Shown here: positions 16,191 through 24,172 of the stretch, piece after piece
Layout: every line of letters begins with the position of its first letter
Position numbering within the stretch: the first letter of the stretch is position 1
From: Burkholderiaceae bacterium
GTDB lineage: Bacteria; Pseudomonadota; Gammaproteobacteria; Burkholderiales; Burkholderiaceae_C
Length of the DNA stretch: 33,216 bases
Reading direction: 5' to 3'
Assembly: GCA_018780645.1 (NCBI GenBank)
Contig: JADMJJ010000111.1
Coordinates: 1 to 33,216, forward strand
Notes under the pieces: model-generated
Databases searched by the model: none
What the model was told of the DNA's origin: nothing
The model's input: the letters and a program-made list of their open reading frames with translations, nothing else
Made by a program: the position numbers and the translations under genes

Positions 16191-16502
16191 ATGGCAGATC
16201 CAATGCGCATTCGCGCCCAGGCCGCTGGCGACAAGGCCACCGTGCGTGTACTGATGGCCCACGAAATGGAGAGCGGACAACGCAAGGACTCGGCGGGCAA
16301 GACCATTCCGGCCTGGTTCATCAACGAGGTTACCGCCTCGCTGAATGGCAAGCAGGTGCTGAGCGCCGAATGGGGCCCTTCGGTGTCGAAGAATCCGTTC
16401 CTGCAGTTCAGCATCAAGGGCGCCAAGGCCGGTGACAAGGTCTCGGTGACCTGGACGGACAACAAGGGCGACAAACGCACCGACGAAGCCGCAGTGTCCT
16501 GA
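16191..16502 (+). CDS. soxZ: SoxZ, sulfur carrier partner of SoxY
   Basis: SoxZ forms the SoxYZ heterodimer in the periplasm. The 103-residue protein lacks a signal peptide and any Cys, as expected of a partner that leaves with Tat-exported SoxY. It is one immunoglobulin-like beta-sandwich and contains the family segment IPAWFINEVTASLNGKQVL and KNPFLQFSIKG. The start at 16191 follows GAAGGAGACAG. The frame runs five codons further up, but the spacing favours 16191. Confidence 0.95.
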   Translation: MADPMRIRAQAAGDKATVRVLMAHEMESGQRKDSAGKTIPAWFINEVTASLNGKQVLSAEWGPSVSKNPFLQFSIKGAKAGDKVSVTWTDNKGDKRTDEAAVS

Positions 16503-16602
16503 TTCGGCGCTACAAAAAGTAGCCAGGCCCGCTTGCGGGTCTGTACATTCCAGTAGGCGCCAGCCGGGCATTCATGACATAGGCGCCGCAACGGAGACAA
16601 AC
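16503..16602 (+). promoter_or_regulatory. soxZ-soxA spacer with two small hairpins
   Basis: The 100-nt gap has a 5-bp hairpin with an A5 loop (16509-16523) and a second short GC hairpin (CCCGC/GCGGG, 16528-16539). Neither has a T-tract. They could stabilise the upstream soxYZ message end or partly separate soxYZ from soxAX expression. Confidence 0.3.
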
Positions 16603-17403
16603 ATGCGACATCACAACAAACTCCTGCTGGCCGGCCTGCTGCTGGCCGCTGGCGCTGGCCAGGCGCAGAAGACCGCGGCCGACGGCATAGCCGAGTACCG
16701 CGCCCTGCTCGCCGATGGCAATCCGGCCGAGTTGTTCGAGGCCAAGGGCGAGGACATCTGGAAGAAGAAGCGCGGTCCCAAGAACTCCTCGTTGGAGCGC
16801 TGTGATCTGGGCAAGGGGCCAGGTGTTGTCAAGGGTGCGTTTGTCGAGTTGCCGCGCTGGTTTGCGGACACCCAGAAGGTGCAGGACCTGGAGTCGCGGC
16901 TGCTGACCTGCATGAGTGACCTGCAGGGCTTGGACGCCGCGGCCATTGCCAAGACGGCTTTTGGCCGCGGAGAGCAGGCCAATATGGAGGCTCTGGCGGC
17001 CTGGATTTCAGGCGAATCGCGCGGCAAGCGCATGAACCTTCCGCAGGCCCATCTCGAAGAGCAGCGCATGTACCAGCTTGGCAAGCGCGCGTTCTTCTTC
17101 AGGGGCGGGCCGATGGACTTCTCCTGCGCGTCCTGTCATGGCGAGGAGGGCAAGCGCATACGCATGCAGGACCTGCCCAACCTGACCAAGAATCCGGGCG
17201 ACGGCGTGGGCTTCGCTGCCTGGCCGGCCTACCGAGTCTCCAGCGGTGAGATGTGGAGCATGCAGCGGCGGCTGAATGACTGCTACCGTCAGCAGCGCTT
17301 TCCCTATCCCGGTTATGCGTCCGACGTGACCGTGGCGCTGGGCGTCTATATGGGCGTCAACGCCAAGGGTGCCGAGTCCGTTGCGCCCGCACTGAAGCGC
17401 TGA
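16603..17403 (+). CDS. soxA: SoxA, mono-haem c-type cytochrome, L-cysteine S-thiosulfotransferase subunit
   Basis: SoxA, with SoxX, joins thiosulfate oxidatively to SoxY. The 266-residue periplasmic protein has a Sec signal (about 1-21, LLLAGLLLAAGAGQAQ). Only one haem motif is present, CASCH (175-179). Where di-haem SoxA has its first haem, this protein keeps only isolated Cys67 and Cys103, which probably form a disulfide. The active-site haem ligand Cys227 is present in NDCYRQQRFPYPGY. This is the mono-haem form known from Starkeya-type SoxAX. It is followed 10 nt later by soxX. Confidence 0.95.
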   Translation: MRHHNKLLLAGLLLAAGAGQAQKTAADGIAEYRALLADGNPAELFEAKGEDIWKKKRGPKNSSLERCDLGKGPGVVKGAFVELPRWFADTQKVQDLESRLLTCMSDLQGLDAAAIAKTAFGRGEQANMEALAAWISGESRGKRMNLPQAHLEEQRMYQLGKRAFFFRGGPMDFSCASCHGEEGKRIRMQDLPNLTKNPGDGVGFAAWPAYRVSSGEMWSMQRRLNDCYRQQRFPYPGYASDVTVALGVYMGVNAKGAESVAPALKR

Positions 17404-17413
17404 AGGAGCCGAG

Positions 17414-18058
17414 ATGAACAAGAAAATCACCATGCTGGCGATCGCCACCGTGACCCTGGTCGTGGCCGGTTGTGCCAGCCTTCCCAGCCCGGCCGAACTG
17501 GACGCGCAGGCGCTGGCCATGCTGAAGACCTCGTTCCGCGACCAGGGCATTGCCACCAACAAGCGCCTGGATCAGGACCTGGGCCAGCGAGCGTGCTCGT
17601 CGGAGCAGCCACCCGCGGAGAATGTGGTCAAGCAGATCGAGGCCGAGGCCCTGGCCACGGTCAAGTGGCCAGCCAACGGACAATACCTGGGCGATTGGCG
17701 CGAGGGCGAGAAGCTGGCCCAGAATGGGCGAGGCATGACCTGGACGGATAAGTCCGCCGCGCCGAGCGCCAATGGCGGCAGTTGCTACAACTGCCACCAG
17801 ATCGGCAAGCAGGAACTCTCCTTCGGCAATATCGGCCCCAGCCTGTACAACTACGGCAAGATCCGCGGCGTCAAGGAACCTAGCGATCCAGCCAGCGCCG
17901 CCATCGTGCAATACACCTGGGGCAAGCTGTGGAACTCCAAGGCCTACAGCGCCTGTTCCAATATGCCCCGTTTCGGCCATGCCGGCCTGCTCGACGAAAC
18001 CCAGCTGCGTCATGTGATGGCCCTGCTGCTGGATCCGCGCTCGCCGGTCAATCAATAG
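17414..18058 (+). CDS. soxX: SoxX, mono-haem c-type cytochrome, possible lipoprotein
   Basis: SoxX takes electrons from SoxA. The 214-residue protein has a haem motif CYNCH (124-128) and a likely Met axial ligand (Met184) in SNMPRFGH. It is longer than the roughly 155-residue SoxX of Paracoccus, with about 90 residues between the signal and the haem domain, resembling the Starkeya form that pairs with mono-haem SoxA. The signal ends in a convincing lipobox (LVVAGC, Cys20), so the protein may be anchored to a membrane. The ribosome binding site is AAGGAG, 5 nt upstream. A strong terminator follows, so the soxCDYZAX unit ends here. Confidence 0.94.
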   Translation: MNKKITMLAIATVTLVVAGCASLPSPAELDAQALAMLKTSFRDQGIATNKRLDQDLGQRACSSEQPPAENVVKQIEAEALATVKWPANGQYLGDWREGEKLAQNGRGMTWTDKSAAPSANGGSCYNCHQIGKQELSFGNIGPSLYNYGKIRGVKEPSDPASAAIVQYTWGKLWNSKAYSACSNMPRFGHAGLLDETQLRHVMALLLDPRSPVNQ

Positions 18059-18074
18059 GCCGCAAGGCAAGATG

Positions 18075-18099
18075 AAGCCCGCATCCTGCGGGCTTTTTT
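18075..18099 (+). terminator. Intrinsic terminator after soxX
   Basis: A 9-bp perfect stem (18075-18083 with 18087-18095, loop TCC) runs into six T residues (18094-18099). This is the clearest intrinsic terminator in the window and implies that soxB has its own promoter or depends on read-through. Confidence 0.9.
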
Positions 18100-18100
18100 C

Positions 18101-18127
18101 GATTCAATACATAAGCGAGTACTTATC
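18101..18127 (+). promoter_or_regulatory. Possible soxB control site
   Basis: The short gap between terminator and soxB has an ATAAG/CTTAT inverted pair (18111-18115 and 18122-18126) ending one base before the start codon. It could be an ArsR-type half-site pair or a structure hiding the start. No obvious ribosome binding site is seen. Confidence 0.3.
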
Positions 18128-19861
18128 ATGAGCCTGAGCAAACGCGACTTCCTGCAGGTGATGGCGGCGGCCTCGGCGGCCGGCATGGGCCTGACCCGTT
18201 ATGCCGACGCCGACGCGGCCACGGCCGAGCAGGGCCTCTATGAAGTGCCGCGCTTCGGTCAGGTGTCCTTCCTGCATATGACCGACTGCCACGCGCAGCT
18301 CAAGCCGATCTACTTCCGCGAGCCCAGTGTGAACCTCGGCCTGGCCGGCATGGCAGGTCAAAGCCCGCATGTGGTGGGCGAGCGCCTGCTCAAGAGCGTG
18401 GGCGTGCGGCCCGGCACGGCGCTGGCCCATGCCTTCACCTATCTGGACTTCGAGCGCGCCGCGCGCCGTTACGGCAAGGTCGGCGGCTTTGCCCATCTGA
18501 GCACCCTGGTCAAGCGCATGAAGGCCAGCCGGCCCGGCGCGCTACTGCTGGACGGTGGCGACACCTGGCAGGGTTCGGCCACCTCGCTGTGGACCAATGC
18601 ACAGGACATGGTCGATGCCTGCAAGCTGCTGGGCGTTGACGTGATGACCGGCCACTGGGAGTTCACCTTTGGCATGGAGCGGGTCAAGGAAATTCTGGAG
18701 AAGGACTTCAAGGGCAAGCTCGACTTCGTGGCCCAGAACGTCAAGACCAATGACTTCGGCGACGCCGTGTTCCCGCCCTATGTGATGCGTGAGATGAACG
18801 GCATCAAGTGCGCCATCATCGGCCAGGCCTTTCCCTACACGCCGATTGCCAACCCGCGCTATATGGTGGCCGACTGGGCCTTCGGCATCCAGGACGAGAA
18901 CATGCAGGCCATGGTCAATGAGGCGCGCGGCAAAGGCGCCCAGGTGGTGGTCGTGCTGTCGCACAACGGCATGGACGTGGACCTGAAGATGGCCTCGCGT
19001 GTGCGCGGCATCGACGCCATCCTCGGCGGCCACACCCACGATGGCGTGCCGGTGCCGGTGCCGGTGAAGAATGCCGGCGGCATCACCCTGGTCACCAACG
19101 CAGGCAGCAACAGCAAGTTCCTGGGCGTGCTCGACTTCGAGGTCAAGGACGGCCGCGTGGCCGACTTCCGCTACAAGCTGCTGCCGGTCTTCTCCAATAT
19201 GCTGAGGGCCGATCCGGAGATGGATGCGCTGATCAACAAGGTGCGCGCACCCTATGAATCCAAGCTCGCCGAGAAGCTGGCCATCAGCGACGGCCTGCTC
19301 TACCGCCGCGGCAATTTCAACGGCAGCTGGGACCAGCTGATCGTCGACGCGTTGATCGAGGTGCAGGGCGCCGACGTCGCCTTCTCGCCGGGCTTTCGAT
19401 GGGGCACGAGTCTGCTGCCCGGCGACATCATCACACGCGAGCTGATGATGGACCAGCTGGCCACCACCTACAGCTATGCGACCGTCACCGAGATGACGGG
19501 CGAGACCATCAAGACGGTGCTGGAAGACGTCTGCGACAACCTGTTCAACCCTGACCCCTACTACCAGCAGGGCGGTGACATGGTGCGTGTCGGCGGGCTC
19601 AGCTATGCCTGTGAGCCGGGGGCTGCGATGGGCAGACGCATTCAGGACATGCGGCTGCACGGCAAGCCTATCCTGGCCGACAAGAAGTACAAGGTGGCCG
19701 GCTGGGCACCGGTGGCCGAAGAGGCCGCCAGCCAGCCGGGCAACCGCATGGTCTGGGATGTGGTCGAGCAGTGGCTCAAGTCCAAGGGGCGGGTCAGCGC
19801 CCGCAAGCTCAACACACCGCGCCTGATCGGTGTGCAAGGCAATCCCGGCCTGGTGCTCTGA
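18128..19861 (+). CDS. soxB: SoxB, S-sulfosulfanyl-L-cysteine sulfohydrolase
   Basis: SoxB hydrolyses the sulfone group off SoxY-bound thiosulfate to release sulfate, using a di-manganese centre in the periplasm. The 577-residue protein starts with a Tat-like signal in which one arginine is Lys (SKRDFLQVMAAASAAGMG). It has the calcineurin-like metallophosphatase order: TDCHAQLKPIYFREPS (about 52-67), GGDTWQGSA (about 142), the SoxB-specific TGHWEFTFG (about 174), LSHNGMDVDLKMA (about 278) and GGHTHDG (about 300), then the C-terminal 5'-nucleotidase domain. It is separated from soxX by a terminator. Confidence 0.96.
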   Translation: MSLSKRDFLQVMAAASAAGMGLTRYADADAATAEQGLYEVPRFGQVSFLHMTDCHAQLKPIYFREPSVNLGLAGMAGQSPHVVGERLLKSVGVRPGTALAHAFTYLDFERAARRYGKVGGFAHLSTLVKRMKASRPGALLLDGGDTWQGSATSLWTNAQDMVDACKLLGVDVMTGHWEFTFGMERVKEILEKDFKGKLDFVAQNVKTNDFGDAVFPPYVMREMNGIKCAIIGQAFPYTPIANPRYMVADWAFGIQDENMQAMVNEARGKGAQVVVVLSHNGMDVDLKMASRVRGIDAILGGHTHDGVPVPVPVKNAGGITLVTNAGSNSKFLGVLDFEVKDGRVADFRYKLLPVFSNMLRADPEMDALINKVRAPYESKLAEKLAISDGLLYRRGNFNGSWDQLIVDALIEVQGADVAFSPGFRWGTSLLPGDIITRELMMDQLATTYSYATVTEMTGETIKTVLEDVCDNLFNPDPYYQQGGDMVRVGGLSYACEPGAAMGRRIQDMRLHGKPILADKKYKVAGWAPVAEEAASQPGNRMVWDVVEQWLKSKGRVSARKLNTPRLIGVQGNPGLVL

Positions 19862-19966
19862 CAGCAGGTCGCAACGCGCCACTATTTGGCTGGAATCAAG
19901 GGAAAGTCCCCGCCTGCACCCGCTTGTGGGGCGCTCCCCGGGGCCCTAATATTGCTCAACAGTTAT
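19862..19966 (+). promoter_or_regulatory. soxB-arsR gap
   Basis: About 105 bases hold no gene. The last third becomes AT-rich (CCTAATATTGCTC near 19945), which fits a promoter for the following regulator overlapping its operator. No T-tract terminator for soxB is visible. Confidence 0.4.
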
Positions 19967-19993
19967 GAAAGTTTGATATCAATCTTTCGAAAG
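19967..19993 (+). promoter_or_regulatory. Near-perfect 22-bp palindrome, operator of the second ArsR regulator
   Basis: GAAAG (19967-19971) pairs with CTTTC (19984-19988) around a perfect TTGATATCAA core (19973-19982); only the one base pair between core and arms fails to match. CTTTCGAAAG (19984-19993) forms an overlapping second palindrome. The site ends 5-10 nt before the regulator's start codon, the classic place for an autoregulatory ArsR operator. Confidence 0.75.
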
Positions 19994-19997
19994 CTTC

Positions 19998-20420
19998 ATG
20001 AGCAACAAGCCGGCCAAGTCAGATCCTGTTGAGGTGCCCACGTTGGCCGTCAACGCGGCCACCGCCCCTGGCGACGTGGAACAGATGCGCCAGCATGCCC
20101 GCGAGGCCACCGCGCTGCTCAAGGCCATGGGCAACGAGGACCGGCTGCTGATCCTGTGCACCCTGAGCCAGGGCGAGCTGTCGGTGGGCGAGCTCGAAGC
20201 GCGCACGCAGATCCATCAGCCGACCCTGTCTCAGCAGCTCACCGTGCTGCGTGCCCAGGGCATGGTCAGCTGCCGCCGTGACGGACGCTTTGTCTACTAT
20301 GCCGTCTGCAGCCATGCGGCTCTGGCCACCATAGAAACCCTGTACGGACTGTTCTGTGCCCGCAGCGCCAGCTGCGTGCCGCCCCCTGCCGCAAAGCGCG
20401 CAAGGAGGCCACCCTCTTGA
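19998..20420 (+). CDS. ArsR-family sulfane-sulfur sensor, BigR/SqrR/YgaV type
   Basis: This 140-residue winged-helix regulator has the BigR-type core LLKAMGNEDRLLILC, VGELEARTQIHQPTLSQQL and the wing CRRDGRFVYYAV. Cys54 (LLILC) and Cys120 (TLYGLFC) match the pair that forms a polysulfide bridge in BigR, SqrR and YgaV; Cys92, Cys104 and Cys126 are extra. These proteins sense persulfides and derepress sulfide-detoxifying genes, often rhodanese- and YeeE-type. It lies after soxB and before the FadL-type gene, so it likely controls the accessory genes downstream and perhaps sox itself. It is distinct from the soxR at 12654. Confidence 0.87.
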   Translation: MSNKPAKSDPVEVPTLAVNAATAPGDVEQMRQHAREATALLKAMGNEDRLLILCTLSQGELSVGELEARTQIHQPTLSQQLTVLRAQGMVSCRRDGRFVYYAVCSHAALATIETLYGLFCARSASCVPPPAAKRARRPPS

Positions 20421-20507
20421 GTCACTAGCACCCAAGCCCGTCGCCCGACGGGAGCCATAAGCGGGCCGCGCATGGGGCGTGGGTCTCGCAACACATCTGG
20501 AGACAAC

Positions 20508-21815
20508 ATGACGAAACGCGCAATTCGCGTCGCGGGGGCCTTGCTCGCCCTGCCGATGCTGGCGCATGCCACCAACGGCATGCTTCTGGAGGGCTATGGC
20601 CCGATTGCCGGTGGCATGGGCGGTGCGGCCAATGCCATTGACAACGGCATGGCCGCAGCCGCCAACAACCCCGCGACGATGGGATTGATGAGCGCCGATG
20701 CAAGACTCGATCTGGCCATCGGCCACCTGGGTCCCAAGGTCAGCTCCGCAGCAGGTGCTATGGCGGCCCACTCGAGCGCCAGGGCCTACCAGATGCCGGC
20801 CTTCGGCTACGGCCGGCGCAATGGCAGCCTGACCTACGGCCTGGCGGTGTTTGCCCAGGGCGGCATGGGCACCGAGTATGCGGCCGACAGTTTCCTGGCC
20901 ATGGGCTCAGGTCAGCCCGTGCGCGCCGAGCTGGGCGTCGGTCGACTGATCGCTCCCGTGGCCTGGCAGGTCAGCCCGGCACTGACCCTGGGTGGCTCGA
21001 TCGACCTGGTCTGGTCCACGCTTGACATCCGCATGGCGGCCTCGGGTGCTCAACTGGGTCAGATGGTGACCGGTGCCTCCGGCAATCTGGCCATGGCGCT
21101 GCCGGCGCTCGGTGGCGCGCCATGGGCGCGCATCGACTTCAGCGATGGCAGCAAGTTCTCCGGCGAGGCCATCTCCACCGGCTGGGCTGCCAAGCTGGGT
21201 TTTGTCTACAAGCTGTCGGACGCGCTGACGATGGGTGGCAGCTGGCACAGCAAGACCGCGCTGAAGGACATGAGAACGAGCCAGGGCGGGGCGAGCCTCA
21301 GCGCCTTTGGTGGCTTCAGTGATAGCGGCCGCCTCAGCGTTGACAATTTCCAGATGCCCAGCCAGTGGGCGCTGGGTCTGGCCTGGCGGGCCACACCCGG
21401 CCTGACACTGGCCGCGGACATCAAGCACATCGGCTGGGCCGACGTGATGCAGTCGCTGCGCATGCGCTATGTGAGCGCCGGCATGGGCGGCGAGGTCAGC
21501 TTCGCGCTGCCGCAGCATTGGCGCAATCAGACGGTCATCGCCATCGGCGCTGCCTGGCAGGCCACGCCGGCATTGACCTTGCGAGCCGGCTACAACACCG
21601 CGTCGAATCCGATCCCGGACATGTTTGTCAACCCGCTGTTCCCGGCCACCGTGCGAAGTCATCTGAGTGCCGGCTTCAGCTATGCGCTCGGCGAGCGCTC
21701 GGATATCAGCGCCGTCATCACCAAAGCGCCGGACACCACCGTTCAGGCCGGCACCGGCGTGAGCATCAGCCACAGCCAGCTGAACGCGCAGCTGATGTAC
21801 AGCCTGCGCTTCTGA
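20508..21815 (+). CDS. FadL/OmpP1/TodX-family outer-membrane transport protein
   Basis: This 435-residue protein should form a beta-barrel for uptake of hydrophobic molecules across the outer membrane. A Sec signal (about 1-21, ending LAHA) is followed by the family N-terminus TNGMLLEGYGPIAGGMGGA and NPATMGL. The last residues (LMYSLRF) end in Phe as usual for barrels. The start at 20508 follows a GGAGACAAC ribosome binding site. In several sulfur oxidisers FadL-like porins lie in sulfur gene clusters and have been proposed to pass sulfur compounds; that role here is inference. A fatty-acid or aromatic-hydrocarbon channel is the alternative. Confidence 0.85.
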   Translation: MTKRAIRVAGALLALPMLAHATNGMLLEGYGPIAGGMGGAANAIDNGMAAAANNPATMGLMSADARLDLAIGHLGPKVSSAAGAMAAHSSARAYQMPAFGYGRRNGSLTYGLAVFAQGGMGTEYAADSFLAMGSGQPVRAELGVGRLIAPVAWQVSPALTLGGSIDLVWSTLDIRMAASGAQLGQMVTGASGNLAMALPALGGAPWARIDFSDGSKFSGEAISTGWAAKLGFVYKLSDALTMGGSWHSKTALKDMRTSQGGASLSAFGGFSDSGRLSVDNFQMPSQWALGLAWRATPGLTLAADIKHIGWADVMQSLRMRYVSAGMGGEVSFALPQHWRNQTVIAIGAAWQATPALTLRAGYNTASNPIPDMFVNPLFPATVRSHLSAGFSYALGERSDISAVITKAPDTTVQAGTGVSISHSQLNAQLMYSLRF

Positions 21816-21854
21816 CCCCCGTTTTTTTTTGGAACCAAATATCAGGAGATGATC

Positions 21855-22433
21855 ATGCAAGGATTTATGAAAATGGCTGCCCGGCTGGCCGGTCTGGCAC
21901 TGCTGGGTGCGGCGCTGACCGGCTGCGGCACCGTGGCGACCCTGGGCAAGCTGGAAGACGGCGCCGGCGCCGAGGCCAGCAAGATGTGGGACCGCTGGGT
22001 CGACAGTGGTGGGGACATTGCCGTGGCGACGACCTGGGAACGCAAGGTCAAGCCCGGCGTCACCTTGGACCAGATCGAACAGGCGCTGGCCAGCGTGGCG
22101 ACGGAGACGAACATTCGGCCTGTCGGCGAGCTGCCGCTGTCCAAGGAGCTCGAGGCGCGCAGTGGCAAGCCCCAGAAGCTGCTGAAGGTCTACAACTACT
22201 GCAATCCGCAGACGGCGCGCAAGATGGTGGACTTCTCGCCCCACATGTCGGCCTATCTGCCATGCCGCATCAGCATCGTCGAGCAGCCCGACGGCCTGTG
22301 GATGTACACGCTCAATATGGACATGATGATACGCATGGGGCGCAAGCTGCCGCCGGACCTGAAGGCCGATGCGCTGAAGGTGCGCGAGGCCATATGGCTG
22401 ATGATGGAGAAGGGCTCCAAGGGCGAGTTTTAA
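21855..22433 (+). CDS. DUF302-type lipoprotein
   Basis: This 192-residue exported protein has a lipoprotein signal (LALLGAALTGC, Cys24). The C-terminal half looks like a DUF302 domain (ELPLSKELEAR, KLLKVYNYCNPQTARKMVDF, YLPCRISIVEQPDGLWMYTL) with two cysteines, one in YNYC and one in LPC. A second ATG lies at 21849, but the AGGAG at 21844-21848 is spaced better for 21855. It follows the FadL-type gene by about 40 nt and probably shares its message. DUF302 proteins recur near sulfur-metabolism genes; their biochemical role is not settled. Confidence 0.78.
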   Translation: MQGFMKMAARLAGLALLGAALTGCGTVATLGKLEDGAGAEASKMWDRWVDSGGDIAVATTWERKVKPGVTLDQIEQALASVATETNIRPVGELPLSKELEARSGKPQKLLKVYNYCNPQTARKMVDFSPHMSAYLPCRISIVEQPDGLWMYTLNMDMMIRMGRKLPPDLKADALKVREAIWLMMEKGSKGEF

Positions 22434-22477
22434 GAGGAGTCGGGCCACCGCGAGGTGGCCCGTGCTGCACTTGAATC

Positions 22478-22930
22478 TCAGGGCCTCAGGTAGACGAAAC
22501 CTTCCTTGGCCTGCAGCTTGGCGACCTCGGCCACGCCCGAGGGCACGACCTTGGCTTCCATCGCCAGCTTGTCGGCGCTGATCTTGCGCGACACCAAGGT
22601 GTTGTTGCAGACGCGAAACTCCACGCCCCGGCCGGCCAGCTCGCCGATGCTGCCGGCAAAGGGCTTGCCCGGGGCGGACTCGGCGCCATCGAGCAGGAAG
22701 TCGATGCCTGCACCATGGGTCACGACGACGATCTTGGCGCTCGGGTCAGCGGCCAGGTGGTTACGGATATTGCCTATGGCCCGTGCAGCCTGGGGGATGC
22801 CGTCGCTGAGGTGATAGACCACCTTGACGCCGGCATCGGCGGCGTGCGAGGGCAGGGCGACCAGGCCGATGCCCAGGGCAAGGCCGCCGGCCAACAGGCT
22901 GCGGAAGAACTTTCTGCGCGGATTTGACAT
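22478..22930 (-). CDS. Exported DsrE-like protein
   Basis: This 150-residue protein has a Tat-like signal (PRRKFFRSLLAGGLALGIG, cleaved near SHA-AD, residue 30) and then a DsrE/DsrF-like fold: KVVYHLSDG, KIVVVTHGAGIDFLL and RVCNNTL. Cys108 sits where cytoplasmic DsrE proteins carry their persulfide-forming Cys. A periplasmic DsrE could bind sulfane sulfur and hand it between Sox, rhodanese and transporter proteins; this is inference. It is convergent with the DUF302 gene and divergent from the YeeE/YedE operon. A ribosome binding site (AAGGAA) precedes the start on the minus strand. Confidence 0.85.
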   Translation of the reverse strand: MSNPRRKFFRSLLAGGLALGIGLVALPSHAADAGVKVVYHLSDGIPQAARAIGNIRNHLAADPSAKIVVVTHGAGIDFLLDGAESAPGKPFAGSIGELAGRGVEFRVCNNTLVSRKISADKLAMEAKVVPSGVAEVAKLQAKEGFVYLRP

Positions 22931-23042
22931 GGATCGTTCCTTGGGGTTGATGCGAGCTATACATTAGCAGCTGCGCATATTAGGATTTAACGTCATTTCG
23001 ATGTTTGCCACCCCCGGGCAAACGCCGATACCAGGCATGCAT
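22931..23042. promoter_or_regulatory. Divergent promoter region, dsrE-like gene and YeeE/YedE operon
   Basis: The gap is AT-rich in its middle (about 22960-22990, with TATACATTAG, CATATTAGG and ATTTAACG) and contains the GCAGCTGC palindrome (22969-22976). It should carry back-to-back promoters and possibly an ArsR site, although no dyad as strong as that at 19967 is present. Confidence 0.4.
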
Positions 23043-24164
23043 ATGGAAAACCTCATCGAATCGCTGGGCCAGGCCAAGGCGCTCGCGCTGGGTGGCGTGC
23101 TGATCGGCTTCGTCTTCGGCTTCTTTGCCCAGCGCTCGCGCTTTTGCCTGCGCTCCGCGACGATAGAGTTCTCGCGTGGCGTGCATGGCGGCAAGCTGAC
23201 CGTGTGGCTGTTTGCCTTCGCCACCGCCTTGCTGGCCACGCAGGCGCTGATCGCGCTGGGTCAGGCCGACGTCAGCACGGCCCGCCAACTGGCGGCGCGG
23301 GGCAGCCTGTCGGGCGCGGCCATCGGCGGGGCCCTGTTCGGTGTCGGCATGATTCTGGCGCGGGGCTGCTCCAGCCGCCTGCTGGTGCTGGCCGCCCAGG
23401 GCAATTTGCGCTCGGTGCTGTCGGGCCTGGTGTTCGCCGTCACCGCCCAGGCGGCCTGGTCGGGCGTGCTGGCGCCGTGGCGCGAGCAGATCTCTGCCTG
23501 GTGGACGGTGGAGGGCGGCCCGGCGCGCGACCTGATCGCCCTCACCGGCATCGGCCGCGCCGGCGCGCTGGTCTTCGGCGCCGTCTGGCTGCTGGCGGCG
23601 GTGCGCTGGGCCTGGCATCAGCGTGTGCCGGTGTGGGGCTGGGCCGGCGCGGTGATGGTCGGGCTGGCGATCACGGCGGCCTGGTGGTTCACCGCCCTTG
23701 TGGCGATGCTGGGTCTGGACGCCCAGGCCGCGCCGGTGCAATCGCTGAGTTTCACCGGCCCGTCCGCCGAGGTGCTGACGCGTGTGCTGTTTGCGCCTGA
23801 CAAGGCGCCGACCTTCGACCTCGGTCTGGTGCCAGGGGTGTTCCTCGGGTCCTTCGTCGCGGCCGCGCTGTTCGGCGAGCTCAAGCTTGAAGGCTTTTCC
23901 GGCGGCGCAAGCATGCGTCGCTACCTGGTCGGCGCCGTGCTGATGGGTTTTGGCGGCATGCTGGCCGGGGGCTGTGCGGTGGGCGCCGGACTGTCGGGCG
24001 CGGCCGTGTTCACGATCACGTCCTGGGTCACCTTGTCGGCGATGTGGGCCGCGGCGGCGCTGACCGATCACTACATCGACCGCCGCGCCGAGCGCGCGGC
24101 CGAGTCACCCGCGGCGGCGCTGGATCAGCCGGTGCCGGTGCTGTCACGTTCCTTTCCCCGCTGA
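23043..24164 (+). CDS. YeeE/YedE-family (SoxT-like) sulfur-compound transporter, full length
   Basis: This inner-membrane protein of about 373 residues has eight or more helices. It has the family's conserved cysteines in short re-entrant motifs: SRFCLRSA (Cys35), LARGCSSRLLV (Cys109) and AGGCAVGAGLSG (near residue 311). TsuA-type members import thiosulfate through such cysteines, and SoxT members linked to Sox clusters carry sulfur compounds or signal to the ArsR-type SoxR. The start is uncertain: ATG at 23001, 23037 and 23043 are all in frame, and a CCAGG precedes the last two. It begins a tight plus-strand run reaching the cytochrome at 27886. Confidence 0.88.
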   Translation: MENLIESLGQAKALALGGVLIGFVFGFFAQRSRFCLRSATIEFSRGVHGGKLTVWLFAFATALLATQALIALGQADVSTARQLAARGSLSGAAIGGALFGVGMILARGCSSRLLVLAAQGNLRSVLSGLVFAVTAQAAWSGVLAPWREQISAWWTVEGGPARDLIALTGIGRAGALVFGAVWLLAAVRWAWHQRVPVWGWAGAVMVGLAITAAWWFTALVAMLGLDAQAAPVQSLSFTGPSAEVLTRVLFAPDKAPTFDLGLVPGVFLGSFVAAALFGELKLEGFSGGASMRRYLVGAVLMGFGGMLAGGCAVGAGLSGAAVFTITSWVTLSAMWAAAALTDHYIDRRAERAAESPAAALDQPVPVLSRSFPR

Positions 24165-24172
24165 GTGCTGCC

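Noticed and set aside
21821-21831. T9 run after the FadL-type gene as an intrinsic terminator
   Set aside because: No GC-rich hairpin precedes it, and the DUF302 gene starts about 25 nt later.
20907-22448. 513-codon open frame on the minus strand
   Set aside because: It is antisense to the FadL-type and DUF302 genes, both of which have signal peptides and ribosome binding sites.
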